This document shows positions 1 through 9,112 of a stretch of DNA of 64,000 nucleotides, piece by piece; position 1 is the first letter of the stretch; each line of letters opens with the position of its first letter. The notes under the pieces are model-generated. The model did not search any database. It was given only the letters and a program-made list of their open reading frames with translations, and was not told the DNA's origin. Source of the stretch: Methylobacterium sp. Leaf123 (GTDB lineage Bacteria; Pseudomonadota; Alphaproteobacteria; Rhizobiales; Beijerinckiaceae); the NCBI RefSeq assembly GCF_001423405.1, contig NZ_LMNS01000036.1, positions 62,001-126,000 on the forward strand. Reading direction: 5' to 3'. The translations under genes were made by a program, and so were the position numbers.

Positions 1-84
1 CGCCCTTTGCCCTGAATCGTCGGCTCAAGCTGCGCCGAACATGCCGCCCTTGACGCGCGCGCTCCGATTCCCCGTTCTGCCCTC

Positions 85-1374
85 ATGTCTTCTCCGTCTC
101 CCAAGCCCCTCGCCGGCCGCCGCATCCTCCTGATCGTCGGGGGCGGCATCGCCGCCTACAAGGCGCTCGACCTGATCCGGCGCCTGCGGGAGCGCGGGGC
201 GCAAGTGCGCCCGCTGCTAACCGACGCGGCCCAGGAGTTCGTCACGCCGCTGGCCGCCGCCGCGCTCGCCGGGGAGCGGACCCATACCGACCTGTTCGAC
301 CGGGAGAGCGAGGCCGATATCGGCCATATCAAGCTCGCGCGGGATGCCGACGCCATCGTGGTGGCGCCGGCCACCGCCAACCTGATGGCGCGGATGGCGA
401 CCGGCCATGCGCCGGACCTCGCCTCGACGGTGCTGCTCGCCACCACCCTGCCGATCCTGATCGCCCCGGCCATGAACGTGCGGATGTGGCAGCATCCGGC
501 GACGCAGCGGAACCTCGCGACCCTGAAGGCCGACGGCGTCGCGGTCATCGGCCCCAACGAGGGCGCGATGGCCGAGGCCGAGTTCGGCCCCGGCCGGCTG
601 GCCGAGCCGCACGAGATCGCCGACGCGCTCGAAACCCTGCTGGCGCAGCGTGCCGAGGGCGGCGGCATCGGGTTCCTGGCGGGCCAGGCCATCCCGAAAA
701 AGCCGCTGGCGGGGCGGCACGTGCTCGTCACCTCGGGGCCGACCCACGAACCGATCGATCCGGTGCGCTACCTCGCCAACCGTTCCTCGGGGCGGCAGGG
801 CCATGCGGTCGCCGCCGCCGCGGCCGAGGCCGGCGCCCGCGTCACCCTGGTCTCGGGGCCGGTGGCGATCCCCGATCCGGCGGGCGTCACCGTGGTGCGG
901 GTCGAGAGCGCCCGCGAGATGCTCGCCGCGGTCGAGGCGGCCTTGCCCGCCGATCTCGCGATCTTCGCCGCCGCGGTCGGCGATTGGCGGCCCGCCGAGA
1001 TGCGGGCGGACAAGATCAAGAAGGACGGCCATCAGCCGCCACCGCTGCACTTGGTCGAGAACCCCGACATCCTCGCCACCATCGCCGGCCGCACCGAGGG
1101 GCGTCCGCCCCTCGTCGTGGGCTTTGCCGCCGAGACCGACGACGTGATCGCGAACGCGCAGAAGAAGATCGCGCGGAAGGGCTGCGACTGGATCGTGGCC
1201 AACGACGTCTCGGCGGAGGGCGGGGTCATGGGCGGCACCGAGAACACCGTCCACCTCGTCGCCCGCGACGGCGGCGTCGGCGGCCGTGTCGAGACGTGGC
1301 CGAAGCTCGGCAAGGAGGAGGTTGGACGGCGGCTGGTGGCGCGGTTTTCGGCCCTGCTCGCAGCAAAGCCGTGA
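85..1374 (+). CDS. coaBC: Bifunctional phosphopantothenoylcysteine decarboxylase / phosphopantothenate-cysteine ligase
   Basis: Cytoplasmic coenzyme A synthesis enzyme. The C-terminal CoaB half joins cysteine to 4'-phosphopantothenate and the N-terminal flavin-dependent CoaC half decarboxylates the product. The 429-residue length fits a fused Dfp protein. CoaC covers about residues 10-190, with the flavin-site loop GGIAAYKA, the likely active-site His81, APATANL at 94-100 and PAMNVRMW at 129-136. CoaB follows, with TSGPTHEPID near 215 and the nucleotide-side NRSSGRQG. The substrate-clamp motif, ACGD or ACGE with an active Cys in the E. coli and plant enzymes, reads AEAE at 163-166, so the Cys position is Glu164. 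Stands alone on the plus strand. ATG start at the beginning of homology. Confidence 0.93.
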   Translation: MSSPSPKPLAGRRILLIVGGGIAAYKALDLIRRLRERGAQVRPLLTDAAQEFVTPLAAAALAGERTHTDLFDRESEADIGHIKLARDADAIVVAPATANLMARMATGHAPDLASTVLLATTLPILIAPAMNVRMWQHPATQRNLATLKADGVAVIGPNEGAMAEAEFGPGRLAEPHEIADALETLLAQRAEGGGIGFLAGQAIPKKPLAGRHVLVTSGPTHEPIDPVRYLANRSSGRQGHAVAAAAAEAGARVTLVSGPVAIPDPAGVTVVRVESAREMLAAVEAALPADLAIFAAAVGDWRPAEMRADKIKKDGHQPPPLHLVENPDILATIAGRTEGRPPLVVGFAAETDDVIANAQKKIARKGCDWIVANDVSAEGGVMGGTENTVHLVARDGGVGGRVETWPKLGKEEVGRRLVARFSALLAAKP

Positions 1375-1575
1375 GAGCCTCGCCCGCCTCTCAGGCTTAA
1401 GCGCGGTTCAGTGACGGGCCCGTCTTGGCCCGCGAGGCAACAACGCAACGGTCGCCCGGCGGACAAAAATGTTCCCCGGCGCCGGACCTTAAAGTTTTCA
1501 TCGGCTCAGCTTGCCCTCGTCGGTGTAATGCCCAGATCCTCCCTCCACGTCATTCACAGCGACAGGAGCGACATC

Positions 1576-1890
1576 ATGGCCAAGGCCGACCGGCACAGCA
1601 TGGGCCCCGGCGCGCAGGGCAAGGGCGACGGCAGCGGCGCCATGACCGATCTGCCCGAGGGCATCCTCGGCGAGAACGAGGTGCTGAGCAACCGCGACAA
1701 GTCCCGGCACACCGACCAGCGCGGCCTCGACAGCCGCCACGTCCAGACCGAGCAGTACCACGACCATGTCGGCGCCCGCCAAGGCGGAGGCCGCACCGGC
1801 GAGGAAGAGGCCAATGCGAGCGGCCCCGCCGGGCCGATGACGAACACCTCGGGCGACACCAGCAGTCTGCGCACGAAGCATCGGGACTAA
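1576..1890 (+). CDS. Small hydrophilic protein of unknown function (104 aa)
   Basis: Not recognised. The ATG at 1576 lies behind an AGGAG Shine-Dalgarno at about 1563-1567, better than the longer upstream reading. The product is very rich in Gly, Asp, Glu, His, Arg and Ser, has no membrane segment and almost no large hydrophobics, so it is probably disordered. Phrases include TDLPEGILGENEVLSNRDKS and, near the end, GPAGPMTNTSGDTSS. Monocistronic and followed by a long hairpin. Codon use matches the neighbours, so I regard it as a real gene of unknown role. Confidence 0.6.
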   Translation: MAKADRHSMGPGAQGKGDGSGAMTDLPEGILGENEVLSNRDKSRHTDQRGLDSRHVQTEQYHDHVGARQGGGRTGEEEANASGPAGPMTNTSGDTSSLRTKHRD

Positions 1891-1896
1891 AAGCCT

Positions 1897-1963
1897 CTCA
1901 CAAAACTCCCGCTGCGCCGTCATCGCCAGGGAGAGAACGGTCAGAGATCGGGAGTTTTGTGAG
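1897..1963. terminator. Long-range inverted repeat, probable transcription terminator
   Basis: CTCACAAAACTCCCG at 1897-1911 is perfectly complementary to CGGGAGTTTTGTGAG at 1949-1963, a 15-bp stem with a 37-nt loop. It lies between convergent genes (the small plus-strand gene and the minus-strand FemAB-like gene) and could stop transcription from both sides. The long loop and the lack of a flanking T-run are atypical for an intrinsic terminator, so it may instead be a mobile palindromic repeat. Confidence 0.45.
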
Positions 1964-2037
1964 GCACTCTAAGACCTCCGCGTCGAGGGGAGCCGAGGGG
2001 CCGGCGCGCGCCCGGCTCCTCCTCTCCGGTCCGCGGC

Positions 2038-3042
2038 TCAATTCTGGCGCAGGAACAGGGCGGTCGCGGCGGCGCGGCGGACGAAGGGATTGCGGGCATA
2101 GATCCAGAGTGGATCGCCCTGGACAACGTTGCGGCTCAGTGCCCGCTTGAATTCGAACACGCCGCGATTGCCGGCCGGATCGACACCGCCGAAATCGAAG
2201 ACGCGTGCTCCCTCCGCGTGGGCCCGCTCGACGACCTGCCACACGGCGAACGTCGCCGCACCGGTTGACCGGGCCCGCTCATTCGAAGCGGCAAAGAAGT
2301 CGGTCCAGCGCTCGCGCGCCGTGTGGACGAGGCGCACGTGGATTGGCTCCCCGCGCTCCCGGATCTCCAGGAAGACGAGGCGAGGGTCGGCGACGGCGAG
2401 ATCGCGATAGGCGGCCGCATTGAGACCATCGACGAAGCCCTTACGCTCTTGCAGGGCGGCATGCATCCGCTCGAAGGTCTCGAAAGCCCGAAACCGCTCG
2501 TCCGGATTCGTCAGGAAGGCGGCGGTGAGGTCGGCATTGCCCTGTGCCTTCCTGACTCTCTGCCGCCAAGTCGGATCGGCACCGGACAGGATCGTTTTCG
2601 TGTCGCGGGAAAGATCGACGTCGATCGTATGGTTCTGCCGGGTCACCACGGGCAGGAAGCGGTGCGCCAGGAGGGCCGTCATTCCCTCGGGATCTAGGAA
2701 GCGATAGGGTCTGATCGCGAGAAGGTCCGTAGGACGCGGGGCGAGATGGTCGAGAATGGCGGCAAGCACCGCTTCCGCCTTGGCCCGGCCGCGCACGGTC
2801 AGAATCGGCCCCCCCTGCACGAGGATCCGGCGCACCAAGCCGGGCCGCTCCTGACACTGGACGTAGGCGAGATCCTCGCCGTTCTCGGCACACAGGGCGA
2901 TTTGCCGGACGGACCAGCCGAGCCGGCTCTTGTAGGCTCCCCAGTTCCGGGATGCGTAGATGTTGGCATTCTCCTGCCGCCAGACCACCTCGTCCCAATC
3001 GGCGGCCTTCGAACGGTCGATGACCGCGATCTGTGCTGCCAT
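2038..3042 (-). CDS. FemAB/GNAT-fold acyltransferase-like protein
   Basis: A 334-residue protein resembling the FemAB / BioF2-like family of the GNAT fold, whose members transfer aminoacyl or acyl groups to peptidoglycan, polysaccharide or lipid precursors. The best signature is in the C-terminal third: an amphipathic helix (AVWQVVERAHAEG) followed by FDFGGVDPAGNRGVFEFKR, the classic FemAB (D/G)xGG...G...FK turn. The N-terminal half (NIYASRNWGAYKSRLGW) fits the family's first GNAT subdomain. No signal peptide or membrane helix, so cytoplasmic. Monocistronic. Substrate unknown; a role in cell-envelope modification is inference from the family. Confidence 0.7.
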   Translation of the reverse strand: MAAQIAVIDRSKAADWDEVVWRQENANIYASRNWGAYKSRLGWSVRQIALCAENGEDLAYVQCQERPGLVRRILVQGGPILTVRGRAKAEAVLAAILDHLAPRPTDLLAIRPYRFLDPEGMTALLAHRFLPVVTRQNHTIDVDLSRDTKTILSGADPTWRQRVRKAQGNADLTAAFLTNPDERFRAFETFERMHAALQERKGFVDGLNAAAYRDLAVADPRLVFLEIRERGEPIHVRLVHTARERWTDFFAASNERARSTGAATFAVWQVVERAHAEGARVFDFGGVDPAGNRGVFEFKRALSRNVVQGDPLWIYARNPFVRRAAATALFLRQN

Positions 3043-3323
3043 GAACCGTTTTCCCCCGTCCGTCGTCCCGGTGCCGGCTCAGGCGCCGATCCGTCCCTCG
3101 ATCAGGCTCGGCTGTCTGCAGGCTTGGCCGTATCACGGGCCCGGTTCCCAACGCCATCGAAGACGAATGTATCCGCTCTCCAGGTTGTCTCTGAGTAGTC
3201 TGCGCGGGCCGCAACCGGATCAGGGCCGGGGCATGGCGATGCGGGCGGGGAGAGGCTTGCGGATAGACGATCCGGGCGGCTTGATGCGGATCGCGCAGCA
3301 AGCCGCGCCGGGGGAGGATCGCC

Positions 3324-4349
3324 ATGGCGGATGACAGCGAATCGGCGGGCGCGCGGGCGGAACGGCGGGCGCGGTTCCAGCCGGCCTCGGGGATGGTGAC
3401 GCCGCGCTTCTCCGGCCTTGCGAGTTTCATGCGGCTGCCGGTGCTCGATCCCGCCGAGGCGGTGGGTGAAGGGGCTGGAGAAGGGGCCGGTCTGGTCGAA
3501 ATCGGCCTGATCGGCATCCCCTTCGACGGCACCACGACCAACCGGCCCGGCGCCCGGCTCGGACCGCGGGCGGTGCGCGAGGCCTCCACCGGCACGCGGG
3601 CGCTCAACCACGCCACGGGGGTGGCGCCCTACGCTCTGGCGGCCTGCGCCGATCTCGGCGACGTGCCGATCAATCCGGTGGACGCCGCCGAGACCGCGCA
3701 GCGCATCGAGGCGTTCTACCGGCCGCTCGCGGAGGCCGGGATCGTGCCGCTCACGGTGGGGGGCGACCATTTCATCACCTATCCGGTGCTGCGGGCGCTC
3801 GGGGCGGCCCGGCCGCTCGGGCTGATCCATATCGACGCCCACAGCGACACCGACGACGCGCAATATGGCGGGTCACGGCTCACCCACGGCACGCCGTTCC
3901 GCCGCGCGGTCGAGGCCGGGCTGCTCGACCCGCGGCGCTGCATCCAGATCGGCATCCGCGGCAGCATGGATGCGGCCGACGAGCGCGATTGGGCCCTGGC
4001 GCAGGGCATGCGCATCCTCACGATGGAGGAGGTCTGCGCCCGCGGCCTGCCGGAAGTGGCGGCGGAAGCCCGCGCCGTCGTGGGCGAGGGCCCGACTTAT
4101 CTCAGCTTCGACATCGACGCCCTCGATCCCGCCTTCGCCCCCGGCACCGGCACGCCGGAGATCGGCGGCTTCACCACCCGCGAGGCGCTGCACCTGCTGC
4201 GGGCCCTGCGCGGCCTCGATCTGGTCGGGGCGGATGTGGTGGAGGTCGCCCCTCCCCTCGATTCCGCCGGCATCACGGCCTTGGCGGGCGCCGGCATCGC
4301 CTTCGAGATCCTGTGCCTGCTGGCCGAGCGGGTCGCCGCACGCGGCTGA
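3324..4349 (+). CDS. Agmatinase / guanidinobutyrase-family ureohydrolase
   Basis: Arginase-superfamily binuclear manganese hydrolase, 341 aa, that should release urea from a guanidino compound. All metal-binding motifs are intact: GGDH near residue 150, DAHSDT near 174 and DIDALDP near 260. The N-terminus (TPRFSGLASFMRLP) and the SFDIDALDPAFAPGTGTPEIGG block are shared with agmatinase and guanidinobutyrase of proteobacteria. Substrate cannot be fixed from sequence; agmatine, 4-guanidinobutyrate or a related guanidine are all possible. Divergent from the FemAB-like gene across about 280 bases in which I see no feature besides presumed promoters. Confidence 0.85.
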   Translation: MADDSESAGARAERRARFQPASGMVTPRFSGLASFMRLPVLDPAEAVGEGAGEGAGLVEIGLIGIPFDGTTTNRPGARLGPRAVREASTGTRALNHATGVAPYALAACADLGDVPINPVDAAETAQRIEAFYRPLAEAGIVPLTVGGDHFITYPVLRALGAARPLGLIHIDAHSDTDDAQYGGSRLTHGTPFRRAVEAGLLDPRRCIQIGIRGSMDAADERDWALAQGMRILTMEEVCARGLPEVAAEARAVVGEGPTYLSFDIDALDPAFAPGTGTPEIGGFTTREALHLLRALRGLDLVGADVVEVAPPLDSAGITALAGAGIAFEILCLLAERVAARG

Positions 4350-4369
4350 CCGGCCCGAAAAACGGATTT

Positions 4370-4411
4370 CGAAAAGGCGAGCCTTTTCGCGGGTCCAGGG
4401 CAGAGCCCTGG
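4370..4411 (+). repeat. Two-hairpin intergenic repeat, copy A
   Basis: CGAAAAGG-CGAG-CCTTTTCG (4370-4389), then the linker CGGGT (4390-4394), then CCAGGGC-AGA-GCCCTGG (4395-4411). The same architecture recurs near 19.7, 26.1 and 55.1 kb with different stem sequences. It lies between convergent genes and may also work as a terminator or mRNA-stabilising element. Confidence 0.75.
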
Positions 4412-4435
4412 TCTATGCCCTTTGGAATCTCGCGA

Positions 4436-5593
4436 TCAGCTCAGCACGGACGGTCCGCCCGCGGCGTTGCCGGCGCGGAAGATGATCGGGCGGTAGACCC
4501 GGAGCAGGTCGGAATCGAGCTGGCCGGCCTGGGCCTGCATGATCGCGGCGGCCTCGGCGGCGGGCAGCGGCGGGCGGTAGACCCGGCGCTCGGTCAGGGC
4601 CGAATGGACGTCGCAGATCGCCACGAGCCGCACGAGATCGCCGATCCGCGCGCCCTTCAGGCCTTCGGGATAACCGGACCCGTCGAGGCGCTCGTGGTGG
4701 TAGCGCACCACGTCGAGGATCTCGGGCTCGAAGGCGCTCTCCCTGGCCAGCAGGTCGGCGCCGAGCGCGGCATGGGTGCGCATCACCGCCATCTCGTCGG
4801 GCGTGAGCGGGCCCGGCTTGTTGAGGATGGCGTGGGGGATCAGCGCCTTGCCGACATCGTGCAGGAGCGCGGCCTTGGCGAGCCGCTGCCGGTCGTTCCG
4901 GGAGAAGCCGAGTTCGGCGGCGAAGGCGGCGGCAAAGCCCGCGACGCTCAAGGAGTGCTGGTAGACCTGGATGTCGTGGCGCCAGACGAGGTCGAGCCAG
5001 GTGCGGATGCCGACTTCGGAGACCGTGTCGAGCACGATCCGCGTGCCTTCCTCGACCTCCTCCGGGCTCGGGGGCCAGCCGGTGGCCGCCTTGTCGAACA
5101 GGCGGGTGACGAGGGTGGTGGCCCGTTCCACCCGCACTTCGGGGGTTCCGCCGCCCGGTTTCCGCGCCTTGGCGGAGGAGGCCTCCCGCGCCTTTCCTTC
5201 CGCGACGAGGCGCATGAGCGTCGGGACGATGCCGGCGGATTGGCGCGGATCGATCACCGTCGGCGCCCCGAGCAGACGCACGGCCGCCGTGTCTTGGACG
5301 GCATTGCCGCGGGCGAGATAGAGACAGGGCAGCCCGCTCTCGCGAATGCGCTCGGCGAGCCACATGATCCAGGCACTTCCCCGATCGGCCGCGAGATCGG
5401 TGGCGAGATCGACGACGAAGGCGATGGACCGGTCGGCGGGCAGGGCCGCGCCGGGCTCGACGACCCGGCAGGGCAGAACCAGGGCGATGCCGCGGGCAAG
5501 ACGCTCCGCCCGCTCGCGGCGGTCCGAGACGAGGACGACGACGTCCTCGCGGTGCGCTCCCTGACGCTCGTGGCCGTCCCGAGGTTCCTGCAT
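4436..5593 (-). CDS. HD-GYP domain protein with divergent N-terminal receiver-like domain
   Basis: A 385-residue likely cyclic-di-GMP phosphodiesterase or sensor. The C-terminal HD-GYP domain (about 200-350) has the HD pair in LLHDVGKALI and the signature HHERLDGSGYPEG, all intact. The N-terminal ~130 residues alternate beta/alpha like a CheY receiver (VVVLVSDRRERAERLA at the start) but I see no clear phospho-acceptor Asp, so it may be a degenerate receiver. Transcribed alone. The C-terminal FRAGNAAGGPSVLS tail looks disordered. Confidence 0.85.
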   Translation of the reverse strand: MQEPRDGHERQGAHREDVVVLVSDRRERAERLARGIALVLPCRVVEPGAALPADRSIAFVVDLATDLAADRGSAWIMWLAERIRESGLPCLYLARGNAVQDTAAVRLLGAPTVIDPRQSAGIVPTLMRLVAEGKAREASSAKARKPGGGTPEVRVERATTLVTRLFDKAATGWPPSPEEVEEGTRIVLDTVSEVGIRTWLDLVWRHDIQVYQHSLSVAGFAAAFAAELGFSRNDRQRLAKAALLHDVGKALIPHAILNKPGPLTPDEMAVMRTHAALGADLLARESAFEPEILDVVRYHHERLDGSGYPEGLKGARIGDLVRLVAICDVHSALTERRVYRPPLPAAEAAAIMQAQAGQLDSDLLRVYRPIIFRAGNAAGGPSVLS

Positions 5594-5964
5594 CGATCAT
5601 CCGTGGCCGCGAGGCCCGGTGGCGGACTCGAAGCGTGGTTTGGCCAGATACATCAAAAGCGTTGCGAAATGCTTCGCACCATCTTGCTGGTACAACCCTG
5701 ACGTATTCGCGTAGCGCAGTGCTTCGTGATCGGAGCGATACCGCCGAGCCCTGTTCACTCCACGATGATTCCCGTGGCGTTTCAGGCAAACACGTCTTCA
5801 GGATGTTGGCCGAGCCCGAGCACAATTTGTCGTAAGGCCCGCGCCATGAGCGCCCTGCTCAGGCTGCGCGGATTCTCAGTGTACGTCCCGGCCCCGTCGT
5901 CCTTCCAGCGACGGCGGCGTGGCGGTGATTGGTGAAAGACGCCTCGGCCCGCGCGAAAACCGAA
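5594..5964. other. Intergenic region, 371 nt
   Basis: Lies between the 3' end of the RND pump gene and the 5' end of the HD-GYP gene. It is somewhat less GC-rich around 5650-5720, where the HD-GYP promoter probably sits. I see no convincing small gene, RNA or repeat in it. Confidence 0.4.
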
Positions 5965-8900
5965 TCACTCGGCGGCCACCCCTCGGCGGTCGAGACCGGC
6001 GGCGTTGGCGGGCGGCCCCGGACGATACGCGTCTTCCTCCTCCGGCTCGTCCGCCCCGCCGACGAAGCGGCCGAACAGGCGCACGAACAGCCGCGACAGG
6101 TCATCGACCAGCAGGAAGATCGCGGGCACGAAGACGAGCGAGAGGCCCGTCGAGACGATCAGCCCGCCGATCACCGCCACCGCCATCGGCGCGCGGAACT
6201 CGCCGCCGATGCCGAGCGCGAGGGCCGACGGCACCATGCCGGCGGCCATGGCGATCGTCGTCATCACGATGGGGCGCGCCCGCTTGCGCCCGGCATCGAC
6301 GATGGCGGTGACGCGATCGACGCCGCGGGCCATCTCCTCGATGGCGAAATCGACCAGCATGATCGCGTTCTTCGTCACCACGCCCATCAGCATCAGGATG
6401 CCGATCACCACCGGCATCGAGATCGGCATGTGGAAGACGAGGAGCCCCAGGATCGCCCCGCCGATGGAGAGCGGCAGCGAGAACAGGATGGTGAGCGGCT
6501 GGAGGAAGTTGCCGAACAGCAGCACGAGGACGCCGAACACCATCATCAGCCCGGCACCCATGGCCAGGGCAAAGCCCTCGAACACCTCGCCCATCACCTC
6601 GGCATCGCCGGTCTGGCGGATGGTGACGCCCTCGGGCAGGTTCGTGGCGGCGGGCAGGGCCATCACCTGCTCGATGATCGAGCCGAGCGCGTCCGAGCCC
6701 TGAAGGTCGCCCTCGACGGCGACGCGCACGGTGCGGTCGTAGCGGTCGATGGCGGTCGGGCCGCGCCCGAGCGTCAGGTCGGCCACGGTGGCGAGCGGCA
6801 CCGCCGCGCCGGCCTTCACCGGCACCTTCAGGCTGGCGATCTCGGGTAGCTGCCCGCGCAGGCGCTCCGGCAGCATCACCCGGATCGGGATCTGCCGGTC
6901 CTTGGCGTTGAACTTGGCGAGGTTGGCCGCGATGTCGCCGATGGTGCCGACCCGCACCGTTTCGGCGATGACGTCGGTCGAGACGCCGAGATCGGCGGCG
7001 ACGCCCGCTTTCGGGGTGATGCGGATCTCGGTGCGGTCGAGCGGCGCGGTCGAGATCAGGTTGACGAGGTGGGGCACGCCCATGGCCTCGCGCTGGAGGC
7101 GGGCGGCCACATCCGCGACCACCGCCTTGTCGGGCCCTGAGACGATCAGCGCGAATTCCCGCTGCCCGCCCTCCTGCAGCGACCAGAAGCGGATGTCGGG
7201 GACTTGGCGCAGGACGTTCGCAATCTTCAGATCGACCTGCTTCTGGGTCAGCGATCGCTCGCTCTTCGGGGTCAGGTTCACGGTGAGGCTTGCCAGCCGC
7301 ACCTCCTTCTTGCCCGGCAACTGGCGCCCGCCATCGACGAAGACGGAGCGCACCTCGGGCATCTGGCGGAGGGTCTCGACGACGCCGTCGGAGAGGCGCT
7401 GGGTGTCGTCGAGCCGGGCGCCGGGGGGCAGCTCGACCACGAACATCGTGCGCGCCGCGTCCTCCGCCGGGATGAAGCCCGCGGGCAGCAGCCGGGTCGA
7501 GGCGATCGAGCCGGCAAAGCAGGCCAGACCGAGGATCAGCGTCAGGTATTTGTGCCGCACCGACCACGCCACGAGGCGGGTATAGGCGCGCATCACCGGC
7601 CCCTCGCGCTCGTGGTCCGGGCCGTGGTCGCGCAGGAAATAGGCGGCCAAGAGCGGCGTGATGAGGCGCGCAACGAGCAGCGACACGAACACGGCCGCCG
7701 CGATGGTGAGCCCGAACTGCTTGAAGTACTGGCCGGCAATGCCGGGCATGAAGGAGACGGGGGCGAAGATCGCGATGATGGTCGCGGTGATGGCGATGAC
7801 CGCGAGCCCGATCTCGTCGGCGGCCTCGAGCGCCGCCCGGTAGGCGGTTTTGCCCATCCGCATGTGGCGGACGATGTTCTCGATCTCGACGATGGCATCA
7901 TCGACGAGGATGCCGGTGACCAGGGTGATCGCGAGCAGGCTGACCGCGTTGAGCGAGAAGCCGAGTGCGCTCATCACCCAGAAGGTCGGCAGCACCGAGA
8001 GCGGCAGCGCCACCGCCGCGATCAGGGTGGCGCGCCAATCCCTCAGGAACAGGAACACCACGATCACGGCGAGCGCGGCGCCTTCCAGCAGGCCCATCAT
8101 CGCCGAATGGTAGTTGCCGATGGTGTTGACGACGCTGGTATCGATCAGGTCGAAGCGCACGCCCGGATTCTCGGCGTGCAGCTCCTCGATGCGCCGCGCG
8201 ACCGCCGTCGCGACCTCGGCGTCGCTCGCCCCCATCGCCCGGGAGATGGCAAAGCCCACCACCGGCTCGCCGTTGAACCGGGCGAAGGTGCGCGGCTCCT
8301 CGGCCGCATCCATCAGGCTCGCCAACTCGTCGAGGCGCACCTTGCGCCCGCCCGGCACGACGATGGAGGTGGCCCCCAGCGTCTCCAGGCTCGCCGAGGC
8401 GCCCAGCGTGCGGATCGATTGCTCGCCGCCGGCGAGTTCGCCGCGCCCGCCGGCCATATCGGCAGAGGTGAGGCGCAATTGCCGGTTCACGTCGGCCGCG
8501 GTGATGCCGAGCGCCAGCAGGCGGTCGGGCTTGAGGGTCACGCGGATCTCGCGGGCCACGCCGCCGAGGCGCTCGACGCCGCCCACCCCCTTCACCCCCT
8601 GGAGCTGGCGCGCCACCACGTCATCGACGAACCACGACAGGTCTTCGGGCGTCATCGCCGGGGCGGAGGCGCCGTAGATCATGATCGGCAGGCCGGCGAT
8701 CTCGACGCGGCTGATGATCGGCTCGTCGATGGTGCGCGGCAGGTTGATGCGAATCTTCGAGATCGCGTCCTTCACGTCGTTGACGGCGCGGTCCTGGTTC
8801 ACCTCCAGGCGGAACTCGATCGTGGTGATCGAGGCGCCCTCCGAGATGGTCGAGAGGATGTGCTTGACCCCCTTCACCCCGGCCACCGAATCCTCGACCC

Positions 8901-9102
8901 ATTTCGTGACCTGGGTCTGCAACTCGGACGGGGCGGCCCCGCTCTGCGTGACCGTCACCGAGACGATCGGGATGTCGATGTTGGGAAACCGGGTGATCGG
9001 CAAGGACCGGAAGCTGACGAGGCCGAGCACCATCAGCACGAGGAACAGGACGAGGGAGGGGATCGGCTTGCGGATCGCCCAGGCCGAGACGTTGAGGCGC
9101 AT
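5965..9102 (-). CDS. RND-family efflux transporter, inner-membrane subunit
   Basis: AcrB/MexB-type (HAE1) proton-driven pump, 1045 aa, the family's usual length. The ATG at 9102 begins MRLNVSAWAIRKPIPSLVLF, the conserved start just before the first membrane helix. The open frame extends 67 codons further upstream, but those overlap the adaptor gene and are low-complexity. Two sets of six helices flank two large periplasmic loops. Helix 4 carries the expected acidic pair in GILVDDAIVEIENI. The stop of the adaptor gene is 10 nt upstream, so adaptor and pump form one operon. No TolC-like outer-membrane gene is nearby. Substrate unknown. Confidence 0.93.
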   Translation of the reverse strand: MRLNVSAWAIRKPIPSLVLFLVLMVLGLVSFRSLPITRFPNIDIPIVSVTVTQSGAAPSELQTQVTKWVEDSVAGVKGVKHILSTISEGASITTIEFRLEVNQDRAVNDVKDAISKIRINLPRTIDEPIISRVEIAGLPIMIYGASAPAMTPEDLSWFVDDVVARQLQGVKGVGGVERLGGVAREIRVTLKPDRLLALGITAADVNRQLRLTSADMAGGRGELAGGEQSIRTLGASASLETLGATSIVVPGGRKVRLDELASLMDAAEEPRTFARFNGEPVVGFAISRAMGASDAEVATAVARRIEELHAENPGVRFDLIDTSVVNTIGNYHSAMMGLLEGAALAVIVVFLFLRDWRATLIAAVALPLSVLPTFWVMSALGFSLNAVSLLAITLVTGILVDDAIVEIENIVRHMRMGKTAYRAALEAADEIGLAVIAITATIIAIFAPVSFMPGIAGQYFKQFGLTIAAAVFVSLLVARLITPLLAAYFLRDHGPDHEREGPVMRAYTRLVAWSVRHKYLTLILGLACFAGSIASTRLLPAGFIPAEDAARTMFVVELPPGARLDDTQRLSDGVVETLRQMPEVRSVFVDGGRQLPGKKEVRLASLTVNLTPKSERSLTQKQVDLKIANVLRQVPDIRFWSLQEGGQREFALIVSGPDKAVVADVAARLQREAMGVPHLVNLISTAPLDRTEIRITPKAGVAADLGVSTDVIAETVRVGTIGDIAANLAKFNAKDRQIPIRVMLPERLRGQLPEIASLKVPVKAGAAVPLATVADLTLGRGPTAIDRYDRTVRVAVEGDLQGSDALGSIIEQVMALPAATNLPEGVTIRQTGDAEVMGEVFEGFALAMGAGLMMVFGVLVLLFGNFLQPLTILFSLPLSIGGAILGLLVFHMPISMPVVIGILMLMGVVTKNAIMLVDFAIEEMARGVDRVTAIVDAGRKRARPIVMTTIAMAAGMVPSALALGIGGEFRAPMAVAVIGGLIVSTGLSLVFVPAIFLLVDDLSRLFVRLFGRFVGGADEPEEEDAYRPGPPANAAGLDRRGVAAE

Positions 9103-9112
9103 GATGGGATCC

